A stretch of 64,000 nucleotides of DNA from assembly GCA_030063045.1 (NCBI GenBank), contig JAQSEB010000041.1:4023501-4087500 (forward strand), read 5' to 3'. Positions 39,301-50,235 of the stretch are shown piece by piece. How positions within the stretch are numbered: the first letter of the stretch is position 1; the number at the start of each line of letters is the position of its first letter. The notes under the pieces were generated by a model. It did no database searches. It was not told the DNA's origin and worked only from the letters and a program-made list of their open reading frames with translations. Position numbers and translations under genes: made by a program. This stretch comes from Pratylenchus scribneri. Lineage: Eukaryota > Nematoda > Chromadorea > Rhabditida > Pratylenchidae.

Positions 39301-41709
39301 AATAAGTCCTCAAAATCGAATATGTGGAATTATTAGAAAACAATGGGAAAATAAAAGATTATATACAAATCGATAGCAATTAAAATAGTTTTTTAGGTAT
39401 AAATATTTTAAATTTTTATGCAAATTTTTTAAAATTTTATGCTAAATTAAATTCATTTTCCATAATTTCAGCTCATCCCATTGCTTCACCTCCGACTCCA
39501 ATGAGTCCAAATGAGAATGTTGACCATCCCTCGGGCACCAATCAGCAAAAGAATGTGTCGAAAAAGAAAGACTGCCGGAAACCAACGCCGAAAAGTAAGA
39601 AGGGCTGGAAGCCAACGATCAATCCACACGGACCTTTGGCTAAGAAATTATTGGGTGATCCTGAGTCTATTGGATTTTCACTATTCAAACTCAATTTCCT
39701 TGTAGGAATGGATAATGCACCCGCAGAACAACCAGCGGCAGCAGCCCAGCGAGAGAATTCAGCTATTGATGGCCAAGCCAATGAGGACCAAATGCGGCAA
39801 TCTACATCGCAGAATATTCAGGACAATGCCAACTCCGTTAAGCCACCTCCAAATTCACCGGTAGTCCGTCAACAACCATCTGTTGTGGCCGAGGCAAATC
39901 CACAGGGAATTTTGGCCAAGAAATCAGGTGAATCCAGCGATATTAGAATTCCTATAAAATCCCATTATATCACAGCTGGAATGAATGTGCCCATAAAACC
40001 AGCTGCCGCCGTCCAACGCCAGAGTTCAACCAATGGTCCGAAAATTGATGTCAATGCCAATTCTGTCCAATCGCCTGCCAATGGTCCGAAAATTGGTGGC
40101 AATACCAATTTTGTTCAACCGCCAGCCAATGCCAAACCAACGGCAGTTCGCCGTCAACAGGCACCTGTCGACCCTCGATTAGGTGTCGCGCCGCTTGTAG
40201 TGGCCAAGAACAATGTAAACGGAGCTTTGGCCACGAAATCAGCAGGTGATTCCGGGGCTCAAAAAATTCCTTGGGCCAAATCCAATTCTCTTAAAGGCAA
40301 AGAAACGGATGGAGCACCACAACGCCCAGCGGCAATGAATGGTCAGAATTCATCAGTGAAGGATGGCCACACTACCTTGGCCAAAAACGCAAATTTGGCC
40401 AAGAAATCGGGTGAAAGAGGTATTATTAATTAGATTTCCTTTTACTAAATCCAATTTCCATGGCATTGAAGCAATGGATCCTCCACGACGCCCAGCGGCA
40501 ATGAATGGTCAAAATTCATCAATGACGGATGCCCAAATGCGCCAATCAACATCCCGGAACATTAGTGCCAATGTCAACCCAGTTCATCGCGATCCTGGAC
40601 CGGCTCTCCGGGATCAAAACATCATTATGTCGGCCATGAACAATCCAAAAGGACAGCTGGCAAAAACAATGGGTGATCCCGGGGCAATTAGATCTCTTTT
40701 GGCCAAACCCCATTCCCATAAAAACACAGGAAATGCGAATGGAGAAAAAAGCTCCACGGCACCAGTGACACATCAACGTCAGAATTCATCCAATGATGGT
40801 CAATTACGTCAGTCAACATCAACTCGGCCATCTACTCCTCCATCGATTCATGGTCAACAATCGCCTCCGGCTACCGCTGCTGAATCCAATCGTCAGCAGC
40901 AAAAAAGCCCGGGTGATCAAAAGGGAACGGGTGGCACCAAAAGAGTCAGATTCCTTTTTGGCACAGCAACACCGGCAGATGTTGGCGCATCGGGAGTGAA
41001 TAATGGGCAATCTACTGGAAACAAGCCAAATGGAGGGAATGGGCCATCGAATGGAGGCGGAAATGGACTATCGAATGGGCAAGGAACATCGAATGAGCAA
41101 GGAACATCTACTTCGAATGCCATTCATGGGCCAACAAATCAAGGCCGAAATGAAGAAAAGAAAGGGGCAACAGTGGCAAAATCGGGACAAAAACCAGCTG
41201 TAAGCTTTTTAGATTGTGAATAGTCTAATTTGGCGCCGGACCCAATTGGCGCTGTTCATAATAAATCATCAATCACTGAATCATTTTTTAGGATTTAGTT
41301 ATCAAATTAAAGAACAGACTTTTGGCTATCAAATAATATTAATTTTATCTAAATTGATTCATAATTTATTGAGCTATTCCCAAAAAACTTTAAAATTCGC
41401 TATTCCATAATAAAGGATAATAAAAAGTTTTAAGTGTACAATTTCATTAATTCCGAACCAATTAACAAAATATTATTTTAATAGCCAATAGTCTTCTCCT
41501 TAATTGATATTAAAATCATTAAATTTGGTTTATTCCTTAATGAATTATTAATAAAAAGCCAATTTAGACTGTTCCTAATTTCTAAAACTTTAAAAAATGC
41601 AATGTTTCAATTTTTTCAGCCATCACCAGCAGACGATATTTTGATCCCTAAATCAAAGTTTACCGATCGATCCAAGCCTTCTGCCGGTGGAAGCCGTCGA
41701 AATGAATGA
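30302..41709 (+). CDS. Gene A: large disordered Q/N-rich protein with W-C-x-x-C box
   Basis: I do not recognise this protein. Fifteen exons join with all phases agreeing: 30302-30415, 30884-31130, 33094-33362, 34620-35092, 35673-36118, 36497-36750, 37289-37505, 38685-39086, 39472-39654, 39706-39927, 39976-40245, 40303-40410, 40472-40672, 40730-41199, 41620-41709; 3966 nt, 1321 aa. The start follows an ATTTTTAG acceptor-like site at about 30226. It has no signal peptide. There is a helical charged stretch at residues 10-70, a Q run near 165, an acidic His-rich segment, then P-G-E-P-W-C-L-R-C-L-F-H-Q-Q-F-G (365-380) with a D-P-E-L-K-K-R-F helix, an SR-like R-G-R-S-R-S-R-G patch, and basic clusters near 734-751 that could be a nuclear signal. 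Exons 9-13 are repeated cassettes ending L-A-K...G, separated by 48-61 nt segments. Gene C repeats the Cys box and the cassette. AATAAA follows at about 41773. Confidence 0.72.
31302..31815. mobile_element. Non-autonomous hAT-type MITE, 514 bp, in gene A intron 2
   Basis: The inverted ends CAGGGTTCGGATC and GATCCGAACCCTG are exact, and the element is flanked by a perfect 8-bp direct repeat AGTTAATA (31294-31301 and 31816-31823). Subterminal repeats include ATAAGACAAAT/AAATAAGGACA and four copies of GGCCGCGCAGCGAAAAATT-like words, shared with the MITE at 25719-26208. There is no transposase frame. Confidence 0.92.
32090..32885. repeat. AT-rich tandem array in gene A intron 2
   Basis: About 800 bp of TATCCATTAAAAATTTTA with variable AATTTTA/ATTTAAA linkers, so the period alternates between roughly 17 and 28 bp. 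It follows the hAT MITE in the same intron. Confidence 0.85.
33585..34270. repeat. Foldback element with CCCCAAAA arms and telomere-like core, gene A intron 3
   Basis: The left arm (33585-33735) is a run of TTTTCCCCAAAAAA words and the right arm (34165-34270) is its inverse, TTTTTTGGGGAAAA. Inside the arms AAAAATCATAAAAGTAAATG (33755) is mirrored by CATTTACTTTTATGATTTTT (34122). The core 33870-34025 has CCCTAACC/CCTAGCCCC words. CTAAATGGAAA occurs just outside both ends (near 33567 and 34278), a possible target duplication that is not directly adjacent. Confidence 0.65.
33870..34025. repeat. Interstitial CCCTAA-like minisatellite
   Basis: Degenerate repeats of CCCTAACCCTA, TAGCCCCTAAAACCCAT and CCGACCCTAG. 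An inverse-orientation relative is at 55645-55720. It is the core of the CCCCAAAA foldback element. Confidence 0.6.
36786..37037. mobile_element. Small TIR element in gene A intron 6
   Basis: Left TAGGATTGGTCAAA and right TTTGACCAACCCTA are inverse copies with one mismatch. The interior repeats CGGTTTT and TCTCCTATTTTCA. It is related to the elements at 3684-3840 and 59262-59397. The flanking 8-mers do not match perfectly. Confidence 0.6.
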
Positions 41710-41889
41710 ATGCAAGTTGAAGAAATTGGTTTTGGTTGGATGAAGGACATAGCCAATATTTAGTCATTTGAAAATAAAATTTATAGTCATAGTAAAATAA
41801 ATTATATTCGCCAATTATGCCACCCCACAAATCTTTCTTCATCTATTTTTTATGTAAAGCTGAAATTAAAAAATCCCAAAAACAAATTT

Positions 41890-42115
41890 TCATTCATTTC
41901 AATCAAAAAAAAAAAACAAAAATACAAAAAAACGGCAGCAAAATAAAAAACCCAAAAACAAACAATTTTCGGCAAAAATTAAAAAAAACCCAAAAATAAA
42001 TAATTTTCGGCAAAAAATAAAAAATTCAAAAATAAATAATTTTCGGCAAAAAATAAAAAATTCAAAAATAAATAATTTTCTGCAAAAAATAAAAAAACTC
42101 AAAAATAAATAATTA
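41890..42115. repeat. Tandem repeat downstream of gene A
   Basis: About five units of CAAAAATAAATAATTTTCGG plus CAAAAAATAAAAAATT, period near 36 bp, lying after the gene A poly(A) region. Confidence 0.75.
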
Positions 42116-42221
42116 TTTTGCTCGCCAATATTTTATGTAAATTTTTTAATCATCAAAAATGAGCGAAAAATTAAATTTCAGCTTCATCATATTATATGTC
42201 TTATTTATATTTAATTGTTTT

Positions 42222-42960
42222 TAATTCACCACACCACACCCCACCACAATTCATTGTAGAAATCATCTCAAATGAATGATCTATGTAATTTAAAATGCAA
42301 TTTGTTTTAATTATTAATTTATTTTTGACCACTATTTTTTCTTTTTTTTTGCAACAACCACAAATAAATAAAATTATTGGGCAAAGTTGCCCAAAAAAAT
42401 TTGTTTTCCATTTTTCAAAGGCGTTAAATAATTCGCCTCAATTTCTTTGAACAAATTTTCATATTTCAATTTTGCATATTTAAATTTAAATTCATTCCCA
42501 AATTTCAGTTTTGACTTTTGATTTGGCAAAAATCGGAAAGAATAAAAAAGGTGAAATATAATTAAATAGCCTTTAATTTCTTTCAAATTAATTCCAGTTT
42601 CTTTCATCAAATTATCCAATTGATTGGAAAAATCGATTGGAAAATGTTTTGTTGAACAACAATTGGCCTAAGCCATTGGGCTAAGTTTAAAGCCAAGATT
42701 TAATATCTAATTTTCTTACACATTCAAGTTAACAAATATCATTCAAAATGACGAATGCTTTTGTTGAATTGATAAGTGGATTAATTTGGAAAATGTGATG
42801 GAATTTATTAATTGAAATGGAATGGAAAAGATGATGGAGTAAAATACCGATGTAGGCGATGTAAAATAGCGATGAATTAAAACCGTGAAGTAAAAGAAAG
42901 ATGTAGACGATATTTGTAAAAGATGGAAGAAAAAGCACAAAGAATATGACCATTATTTGA
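42222..42960. repeat. Downstream block of gene A, also found after genes B and C
   Basis: Shared words include ATTGGGCAAAGTTGCC, AAGGCGTT.AATAATTCGCC, CTCAATTTCTTTG and AAGTTAACAAATATC.TTCAA. Related blocks lie at about 46165-46400 (after B) and 49645-50220 (after C), and a fragment near 61740. GGGCAAAGTTGCCC can form a small hairpin. The three copies in the same place relative to each gene show the genes arose by local duplication including 3' flank. Confidence 0.75.
42374..42619 (-). CDS. Small antisense frame in the downstream block, uncertain
   Basis: 81-codon frame starting M-D-N-L-M-K-E-T-G-I-N-L-K-E-I-K and ending I-F-L-G-N-F-A-Q. Parts recur in translation in the other downstream blocks: M-N-E-T-G-I-N-F-R-E-I-K after gene C, N-L-C-K-E-I-E-A-N-Y-S-T-P after gene B (here N-L-F-K-E-I-E-A-N-Y-L-T-P). 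The other copies are broken by stops or one-base indels. It may be a real small gene degraded elsewhere, or chance coding in a conserved 3' flank. No domain was recognised. Confidence 0.25.
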   Translation of the reverse strand: MDNLMKETGINLKEIKGYLIIFHLFYSFRFLPNQKSKLKFGNEFKFKYAKLKYENLFKEIEANYLTPLKNGKQIFLGNFAQ

Positions 42961-43499
42961 TTATTTATTTTTTTTCACTGAATTATTTTCATAATCAATT
43001 AATGTTCGCAGATTCCATCAAGAGGATCGATACAGATGAAAAGCAATTACAGAATCACAAATGTTGCGATTTCTTTTGAGGGCCAATGCCAACGCATTTG
43101 GTGAAATTCTATAAAAATAAGTTCATTTGACCCCCAGGATATCCAGCAATTTTGTTTTAGGCCAAAATCAATTTTTGTGGAAATGTAGAAGTACTCAAAA
43201 AGGTCTTTTTCACATAATAAGTTCCAAGTCAATTTGACCCTCAATAAAATCCGAAAGATAGTATTCATTTTGAGCTGCCATGGAAATTCGCTGAATTTGG
43301 TGATATTCCTCAAAAATAAGTTCATTTAACCCCCAAGATTAATGACATTTTTGGTGGAAAAAGCAAATGTCCAAAAAGTTTCAAGTTAAAAGTTGTGACC
43401 CAGTATATGTCGTACATTCAGCCATAATTCAAATGTCAATTTTTGTAAAACAAAGTAAAAAGTATTATGTCCAATATGTCCAATAAGTCTGTTAGTCAA

Positions 43500-44750
43500 T
43501 TGAATTTGACAGTTGACCAGTTTCAAGTCTAAGAACGGATCTGACTCGATTGGACCAATCAATCAATTGGAACACCTGACGCTCGGATATACGATTTTTT
43601 GAAGCCAAACACTTGACGCAAGAGTAGGGAAAACACATGACTAAAAAATTGATTAAATTTATAATTGCAAAAGCAGAAATCACGAGACTGAAGCCTCAAG
43701 AGATTCAAAAATATATCAACCATCGAATAAGATCAATCAAACGTAATTCTGACCAAATCAAATTTCAAATATTTGTGTGGCAATTCAATCACAGGATTAA
43801 ATCATAAGTCATAAATTTTAATTATTAATTCAGGAAAAAGGAATTAGAAAAAATCAGAAGATATTCCAGAAAGGGAAAATACAATAAAATCAGAAAATAT
43901 TTTGGAAGGGAAAATCAGAATATATTCCGGAAAGAAATAGAATAACATGGATTGAAATTATATTTGTCGTCAATTTTGGAATCAATTTTCTTTCTTTAAA
44001 ATTTTATTATTTTTTAAGAATTTTAAGAGCTTTTTTAGGCCATTAGATTTTGAATTTTTAATATTATTTTTACCATCAATTTTCTTTCTTTAAAATTTTA
44101 TTATTTTTTAAGAATTTTAAGAGCTTTTTTAGGCCATTAGATTTTGAATTTTTAATATCATTTTTACCATCAATTTTCTTTCTTTAAAATTTTATTATTT
44201 TTTAAGAATTTTAAGAGCTTTTTTAGGCCATTAGATTTTGAATTTTTAATAAAGTCTAGTAAGAACGGATCTGACTCGATTGGACCAATCAATCAATTTG
44301 AACATATGACGCTCGGATATACGATTTTTTGAAGGCAAACACATGAGGCAAGAGTAGGAAAAACACATGACTAAAAAATTGATTATTTATAATTGCAAAA
44401 GCAGAAATCACGAGACTGAAGCCTCAAGAGATTCAAAAATATCAACCATCGAAAAGATCAATCTGACTTAATTCTGTCCAAATCAAATTTCAAAAATTTA
44501 TGTGGCAATTCAATCGCAGGATTAAATCATAAGTCACAAATTTTAATTTATTAATTCTGGAAATAGAAATAAGGAAAAAAATCAGAAGATTTATGGAAAT
44601 AAAAATTAGAATAAAATCAGAACATATTGTGGAAGGGAAAATCAATAAATTCCGGAAAGAAAAATCAAAACAAATAAACACAATATTTCCGGAAAGTGTG
44701 GTCAAAATATATTCCGGAATGAAATAGAATGGCTTGGATTGAAATTATAT
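43500..44750. repeat. Direct duplication (about 470 bp) flanking a 94-bp triple repeat
   Basis: GAACGGATCTGACTCGATTG, CCAATCAATCAATT, ATACGATTTTTTGAAG and CACGAGACTGAAGCCTCAAG occur in the same order at 43530-43960 and 44268-44740. Between them a unit beginning ATCAATTTTCTTTCTTTAAA starts at 43981, 44075 and 44169 (period 94). That unit recurs in inverse orientation at 58057-58420. Confidence 0.8.
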
Positions 44751-45079
44751 TTGTCGTCAATGTTGGATATATTTCATAAAAAATTTTAAAGCAATTGAAT
44801 CGAAAATCTTCTTGATATCATCAGCTCCAGCAGCATCAGGCAAGTCTCTTCTCTAAATCATTATTTTATTAAAAAGGAAAATGGATGGCCGAATTCCATT
44901 GTCAAATTGTGGCGCATTGATGAATTGGAGAACATCGAAAATTTCATTATTTTATTCATTACATTTAATTTTTGTATAAATTTGTTTAAAAAATCATATT
45001 TTTTTCACAAATTCAAATGTTAATTCATTTGATTATCTAATTTATTATTTAATTGATTTTTTATTTCTTCCCAATTCAG

Positions 45080-45144
45080 GTTCAGATTGATTGTAAGAAA
45101 AGACAAAAGGCAATCAAAACAAATTGTTAACCATTCATTTGAAG
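45080..45144 (+). other. Putative 5'UTR exon of gene B
   Basis: Bounded by TTCAG at 45079 and a GTGGGC donor at 45145, it contains TCAGATTGATTGTAAGAAAA and CATTCATTTGAAG. The same exon, diverged, precedes gene C at 47482-47540, and a related stretch lies at 63630-63690. Conservation of splice sites and of the stretch supports a non-coding first exon. Confidence 0.55.
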
Positions 45145-45240
45145 GTGGGCACTTAATTTCAATATTAAAATATTCATATTTAACATATTTAATTCCATTT
45201 TAAAAATTATAATTTTACAGTAATTGCTTCAAAATGGCGA

Positions 45241-45989
45241 ATGGTGGACGTATTGGTCGACCTTTTGATTCACTTGACTTATTTACAAATTACAAGTAAA
45301 CAAGAGGTCAAGGAAGCGGAACATGATCTTCACAAAGCGTGGATGAATCGCGTGGAAGTGGAAAAGAAAGAATTTTTGCGAAAATATTTGGTCAAAATTG
45401 GCTTGGATCCAACCATGCCTCTGAGCAAGCACCGAAAAATTGTGGCTAAAGGGAACGAATATTATGCGGAAAGGGAACGAGCACAAAAGAAAGGTAAATC
45501 TGTCAATTTTTTATGGACTGACAGAATAATTTTTTATTTCAGCAGCTCAAAGAGAGCGAGAGAAGAGAATTCTCCTTAAACCCAACAACAAAAATTTGGT
45601 AAAAAAGGTAATCAACTATGATCCAATAATTCATCATTGTCAAAATATTCATCAAAAGGTGCCAGAGGCAGCCCCTCCTTTTGGAATTTTACGCAACCGT
45701 CAAGCCATTGAAGCCAATAGGGAGCGGCAAAATTTGGCAGATGCCATTGAAATTATGGTAAGATTTCTATGAATTCATTAAGTTTAGATGTGCCAAAAAT
45801 GATGAAATTAAGTCAAAAATTCATCTTTAGTATTAATATAATAAGTTTGGCGCATTTAAATTAAAAAATTCAAAATATTGTTTAATTAATTCATTTATCT
45901 TAAAGGCAAATTTGAACAAAAGAAATGCGCAATTGACTTTGGCACCAGCAGCCAGCAATGGTGAATTACAGGAAATAGAAGAAGAGTGA
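45241..45989 (+). CDS. Gene B: small charged helical protein, family unknown
   Basis: Exons 45241-45493, 45543-45757, 45906-45989; phases agree, 552 nt, 183 aa. Not recognised. The body K-Q-E-V-K-E-A-E-H-D-L-H-K-A-W...E-K-K-E-F-L-R-K-Y-L...I-G-L-D is matched by pseudogene D (58.9 kb), and the Lys/Arg/Glu-rich run suggests a helix. The third exon, ending in an acidic E-E-E tail, is nearly the same as the last exon of gene C. An upstream ATG at 45234 opens a frame reading G-R-P-F-D-S like the start of D but meets TAA after 21 codons; relative to D, B carries a net insertion of about 7 nt there, so only the ATG at 45241 reaches the conserved body. The N-terminus is therefore unreliable. No signal peptide or membrane segment. 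Confidence 0.65.
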
Positions 45990-46164
45990 GAAATCTATTC
46001 AAGAAGTGAAAAAAACAAATTAAATGATATTCATTCATAAATATTATTTAATAATTTCTTCTATCTTTCAATTTTCACTATCATACTTTTTCTAATTCAG
46101 TTCCATCATTTAATACTTATATTTATTTTAATTTAATCCTTTTTATAAATTCAATATTATCAAT

Positions 46165-46400
46165 ACTACCCCACTAGACCCCAAATGTATTGTAAATCAT
46201 CCTAACGAATATGTTTGTAAATTATTCCTATTATTAATTTTTTATCATTATTTTTTTAATGCAACGATCACAAAAAAATTAAATTGAAAAATTCGTTTTA
46301 TCAATTTTTTAAAAGGCGTTGAATAATTCGCCTCAATTTCTTTGCATAAATTTTATATTTCATTTTACATTTTATTTTTAAATTCATTTCTAAATTTAGT
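46165..46400. repeat. Downstream block of gene B
   Basis: Shares AAAGGCGTTGAATAATTCGC and CTCAATTTCTTTGCA with the blocks after genes A and C. From 46400 to 47470 I see no gene; two GGGTAACGCCC words lie at 46590-46640, and a short local duplication containing CCACATAAACCAAAT is at 46780-46960. Confidence 0.6.
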
Positions 46401-47481
46401 TACACAGATACGATTTTTCAAAAGCCTAAAATAAACATTGAGTAAAATTATATTTTTATTTTTCTTCGACCAGTCTAAAAAAATCTATAAATAAAAATGA
46501 AATTTACATTTATTTTGATTTTTATTAAAATTATTTATTTTATTAATGAATTTTCATTTTTCATGTAATTTTTTATTTATGCATTTTTTGGGGGTAACGC
46601 CCGTTTTTTTAGCACTTTTTGGGGTAACGCCCATTTATTATTGCATTTTTTCGGGAATGATATCACTTTTTTATTGGTAGATTTATAAAGTTTTGAACAT
46701 TCCAAAGAATATTCCTTTGCTAGTTTTATAAAGATTTTGAGCATTCCCCAAAATTGGCCCCTTCCATTTCCCAGCCAAAATTATTCCACCCACATAAACC
46801 AAAATCATTTTTCCGAAGGGACCCCTTTTTCCTTTTCATAACTTTTATCCAGCCATCCTTCCAAGTTCCAACCAAATTTCTTAATAATATTTTATACGCC
46901 ACTTCACACCCAAAATTTTTCTCCCCACATAAACCAAATCACTTTTTCCTTTTCCTAACTTTTTTCCAAATTCCATTCTTCAACCCAAATTTTAGTATAA
47001 TAATATTTATTCGCGATAAATAGTTCGTCTTTTGCCAATTCAACTTTATTTTTGTTTGGAATTCCGCCTTCAAACTAATTCAGGAAAAAGTCAAAAACCC
47101 CCAAATCCATTTGGGGACACCGAAGAAATGAATCAGAATTAAGTGAAAATAGATTAATTTTTAATTTGCTATCGAAGTCATATGCATTATCATGAGGTAA
47201 ATGGGCCACAAAGCTTTATGATATCTTCCAACTGCAGCAGGTAAGATTTTTCAAATTATTGTTATACTTAAAGAGTATGATTGCCGTAACAAAATTACAA
47301 TGTCTAGTTGTGGTTGGCGTGTCACATTGACGGATTGAAGAATATTAAAATTTTCATTTTAATCATTTATATTTGTATAAATTAGTTTGAAAATCATATT
47401 TTTCACAAATTCAAATGTTCAAATTCATTTGATTATTATAATTTATTATTTCATGGATTTTATATTCTTTTCTTAATACAG

Positions 47482-47540
47482 ATTCAGATTGATTTTAAGA
47501 AAAGAAAAAGACAAAATAATTGTTGAACATTCTTTTGAAG
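47482..47540 (+). other. Putative 5'UTR exon of gene C
   Basis: Bounded by AATACAG and a GTATGT donor, it contains ATTCAGATTGATTTTAAGAA and CATTCTTTTGAAG, parallel to the exon upstream of gene B. Confidence 0.55.
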
Positions 47541-47635
47541 GTATGTTTATATTAATTTAAAAAAATTTTGGAACTTGAATTTGAATTCTGAATCCATTTC
47601 TAATTTTAACATTTTCTAATTTTACAGTTTCAAAA

Positions 47636-49470
47636 ATGGCTAACGATCATGGAAGAAAATTGAAAGGCCGCAATCCGGGAGAAGATTGGTATGAAAATTG
47701 GAACTTAATTGAAGATTGGATTGGAAATTCATGAATAACAAATAAGGGATTATTCACATACCCAATCAGCAGAAAATAAACCAATAGAATAAATTAAAAT
47801 ATATTAATCAAAATTAGTTTTAAAATGGGGTTGTCAAATATGGTTTCAATATCGACGAAATTTAAAACAAAATTGGGAATTTTTGTCTTTAATACGAAAA
47901 TGGGATAAACCGAAAAAGACATTTTAAAAAACCGAAAACGAATTTGTGAAAATCATGGTTTAAAACCATGGAAAATCTAGTTTAAAACTTACTAATTTGA
48001 CATTATTGGACTAGTTTAAACTCAAAATTTTTCCATTTTTGTCCTTAATTTGATAAACTTTTCATTAATTTTGAATAATTTTCAGGTGCAAATGTTGTCT
48101 TTTTCAACAAAAATTTGGTCATTCACACGCAGAGTACAAAAGCGATCCGGAATTGCAGAAGAAATTTGATGAATTTTTGAGTCGAAGAACACTGGTTCCG
48201 GAACGGGATGAGCAATTGATGGATGAATTTGCACAATATTTGAGGCGACGAGAAGCGAATGCGAATGGGCCCGCGCAGAATGAAGCCGGAGGGCAGTCAA
48301 ACGGTGGAAATCCTAATCAACTTTTTGCCTTTTATAATAATTTATCAAGAAATGAACCAGAATTAATAGTTTTAATATCAAATTAGAGAAGAATTAACTC
48401 TCAATTGATATTAATTTTATTTAAATTGATTTGCAGGATTTATGGTTAATACTATCGATTAGCAAAATTTTCTGTATTTTTGGACATAATATTAAAAAGT
48501 CTGAATCAATTTAAATAAAATAATATTATTAGATACTCAATAGTCTGTTTATACAATTTAGCAATAGTAGTAAAAAATAAATTTTATGCTATTTCAGCAT
48601 TCCGCAACTCTGTCCATCCGCCTGCCAATGCCCAACCACCGGCAGTTCTTCGTCAACAGCAACCTGTCAAGGCCAAGAAATCAAATCAACGCGGTACTAT
48701 TAGAATTCCTTTGGCAAAAACAAATTCCCCCATAGAAATGTGTACACAATGCTCATGTTCCGTCCAAAGTCAGGATTCAGCCAATGGCCAATCAAATGAG
48801 GGCCAAATGCATCAATCAACATCTCGAAACATTGGTGCCAATGCCAACCCAGTTCATCGCGATCCTCGACAAGCTCTCCAGGACCAACAGCTCATAGTGA
48901 CAGCTATGCGCAATCCAAATGGACCGTTGGCAAAAATAATGGGTGATCCGGAGACTATTAGATCTCTTTTGTCCAAATCTGATTCCCATAAATATCAAAA
49001 GGTGACAGAGGCAGCTCCTCCAATCTCAGTAATTATTTTTTCAACAGTTTTTTTATTTCTTCTCTAGCTAATGTTTTTTTTTCGCTTACTTGATAAAAAA
49101 AAGGACGAAGAAACAAGGAAGAGGGTTTTTGACATTGGCACTCATAATAGATCAGATTTCTATGAATTTAATAGAAGCCCCCTTTGGAGGGTCTCTGTGA
49201 AATTGAAAAGCCCCGGGGCTTCTATTAGAAGAAATACGGTATATTAAAATTTAGTAAAGCAACTAAGAATTCTTGTTTAAAATTTATATTATAAAAAGAT
49301 TTTGATATTTTTTTGACGCACCTAATAAATTTAAAAATTCTTAATAAATTGATAAATTAATTCAATTCCCCTTATAGGCAAATTTGAGGAAGAAAAACCC
49401 ACCGTTGAATTCGGCACCAGCAGCCCGCAATGGTGAATTAACGTCGGACACAGAAGAAGAGGAAAATTGA
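47636..49470 (+). CDS. Gene C: mosaic paralogue of genes A and B
   Basis: Best model: exons 47636-47688, 48086-48303, 48598-48693, 48736-49028, 49378-49470; 753 nt, 250 aa, all phases agree. The start exon encodes N-P-G-E-D-W, completed across a phase-2 intron by C-K-C-C-L-F-Q-Q-K-F-G, matching gene A's P-G-E-P-W-C-L-R-C-L-F-H-Q-Q-F-G, including the intron position. The D-P-E-L-Q-K-K-F helix also matches A. The middle exons match gene A's repeat cassette (S-T-S-R-N-I-G-A-N-A-N-P-V-H-R-D). The end (K-V-T-E-A-A-P-P, then A-N-L-R-K-K-N...A-P-A-A-R-N-G-E-L) matches gene B. The frame reaches the last exon only if 48943-49001, a GT...AG segment, is kept as coding. Function unknown; no signal peptide. 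Confidence 0.65.
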
Positions 49471-49644
49471 GGAATTTATGAAAGAATGGAAAATAAAATT
49501 GAATAATATTCATTCATAATATACTTATTTAACAAATTTTGATTTACTCTTCATTACTATGCTTTTCTATTTTTAATTTAGCTCTATCATTTTATTTTTA
49601 TAACTTATATATTTATTTTATATTAAATTGTATTTTAAATTCAA

Positions 49645-50220
49645 CACCACATATTAGCCCATCTTTGAGTTGTAAAATCATTCAAAGGAATAATCTATGT
49701 AAATTTGTTTCTCTTATTAATTTATTGTTATCAATATTTTCTCTTTTTTAATTCAACCAACCACCATAATAAATAAAATTATTGGGCAAAGTTGCCAAAA
49801 AAATTCGTTTACAATTAATCAAAGGCGTTGAATAATTCGCCTCATTTCTTTGCACAAATTTTACATTTCAATTTCATTTTACATTTTAATTTTAAATTCA
49901 TTCCCTTCCCATTCAGCAAAAAATTGATTTGCAACGATATGATGGAAATAATAAAAAGGGTGAAAATAAATTTAAAAATAGCCATTTAATTTCCCTAAAA
50001 TTTATCCCAGTTTCATTCATCAAATTAATTGTTGATAATTGACATGGGGCCACAAGTTTAAAGTCAAGAATTATTATAAGATATTTTAAACATTCAAGTT
50101 AACAAATATCTTTCAAATTGACGAATGATATTGGTTTAATTGATACATGGATTAATGTGGAAATTGTGATGAAAATGAATTTATTTGAAATGGAATTGAA
50201 TTAATGATGAGTGAGAGAGA
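49645..50220. repeat. Downstream block of gene C
   Basis: Contains ATTGGGCAAAGTTGCC, AATCAAAGGCGTTGAATAAT and AAGTTAACAAATATCTTTCA, parallel to the blocks after genes A and B. It leads directly into the 27-bp satellite. Confidence 0.7.
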
Positions 50221-50235
50221 ATTTCTGTGAAGCTT

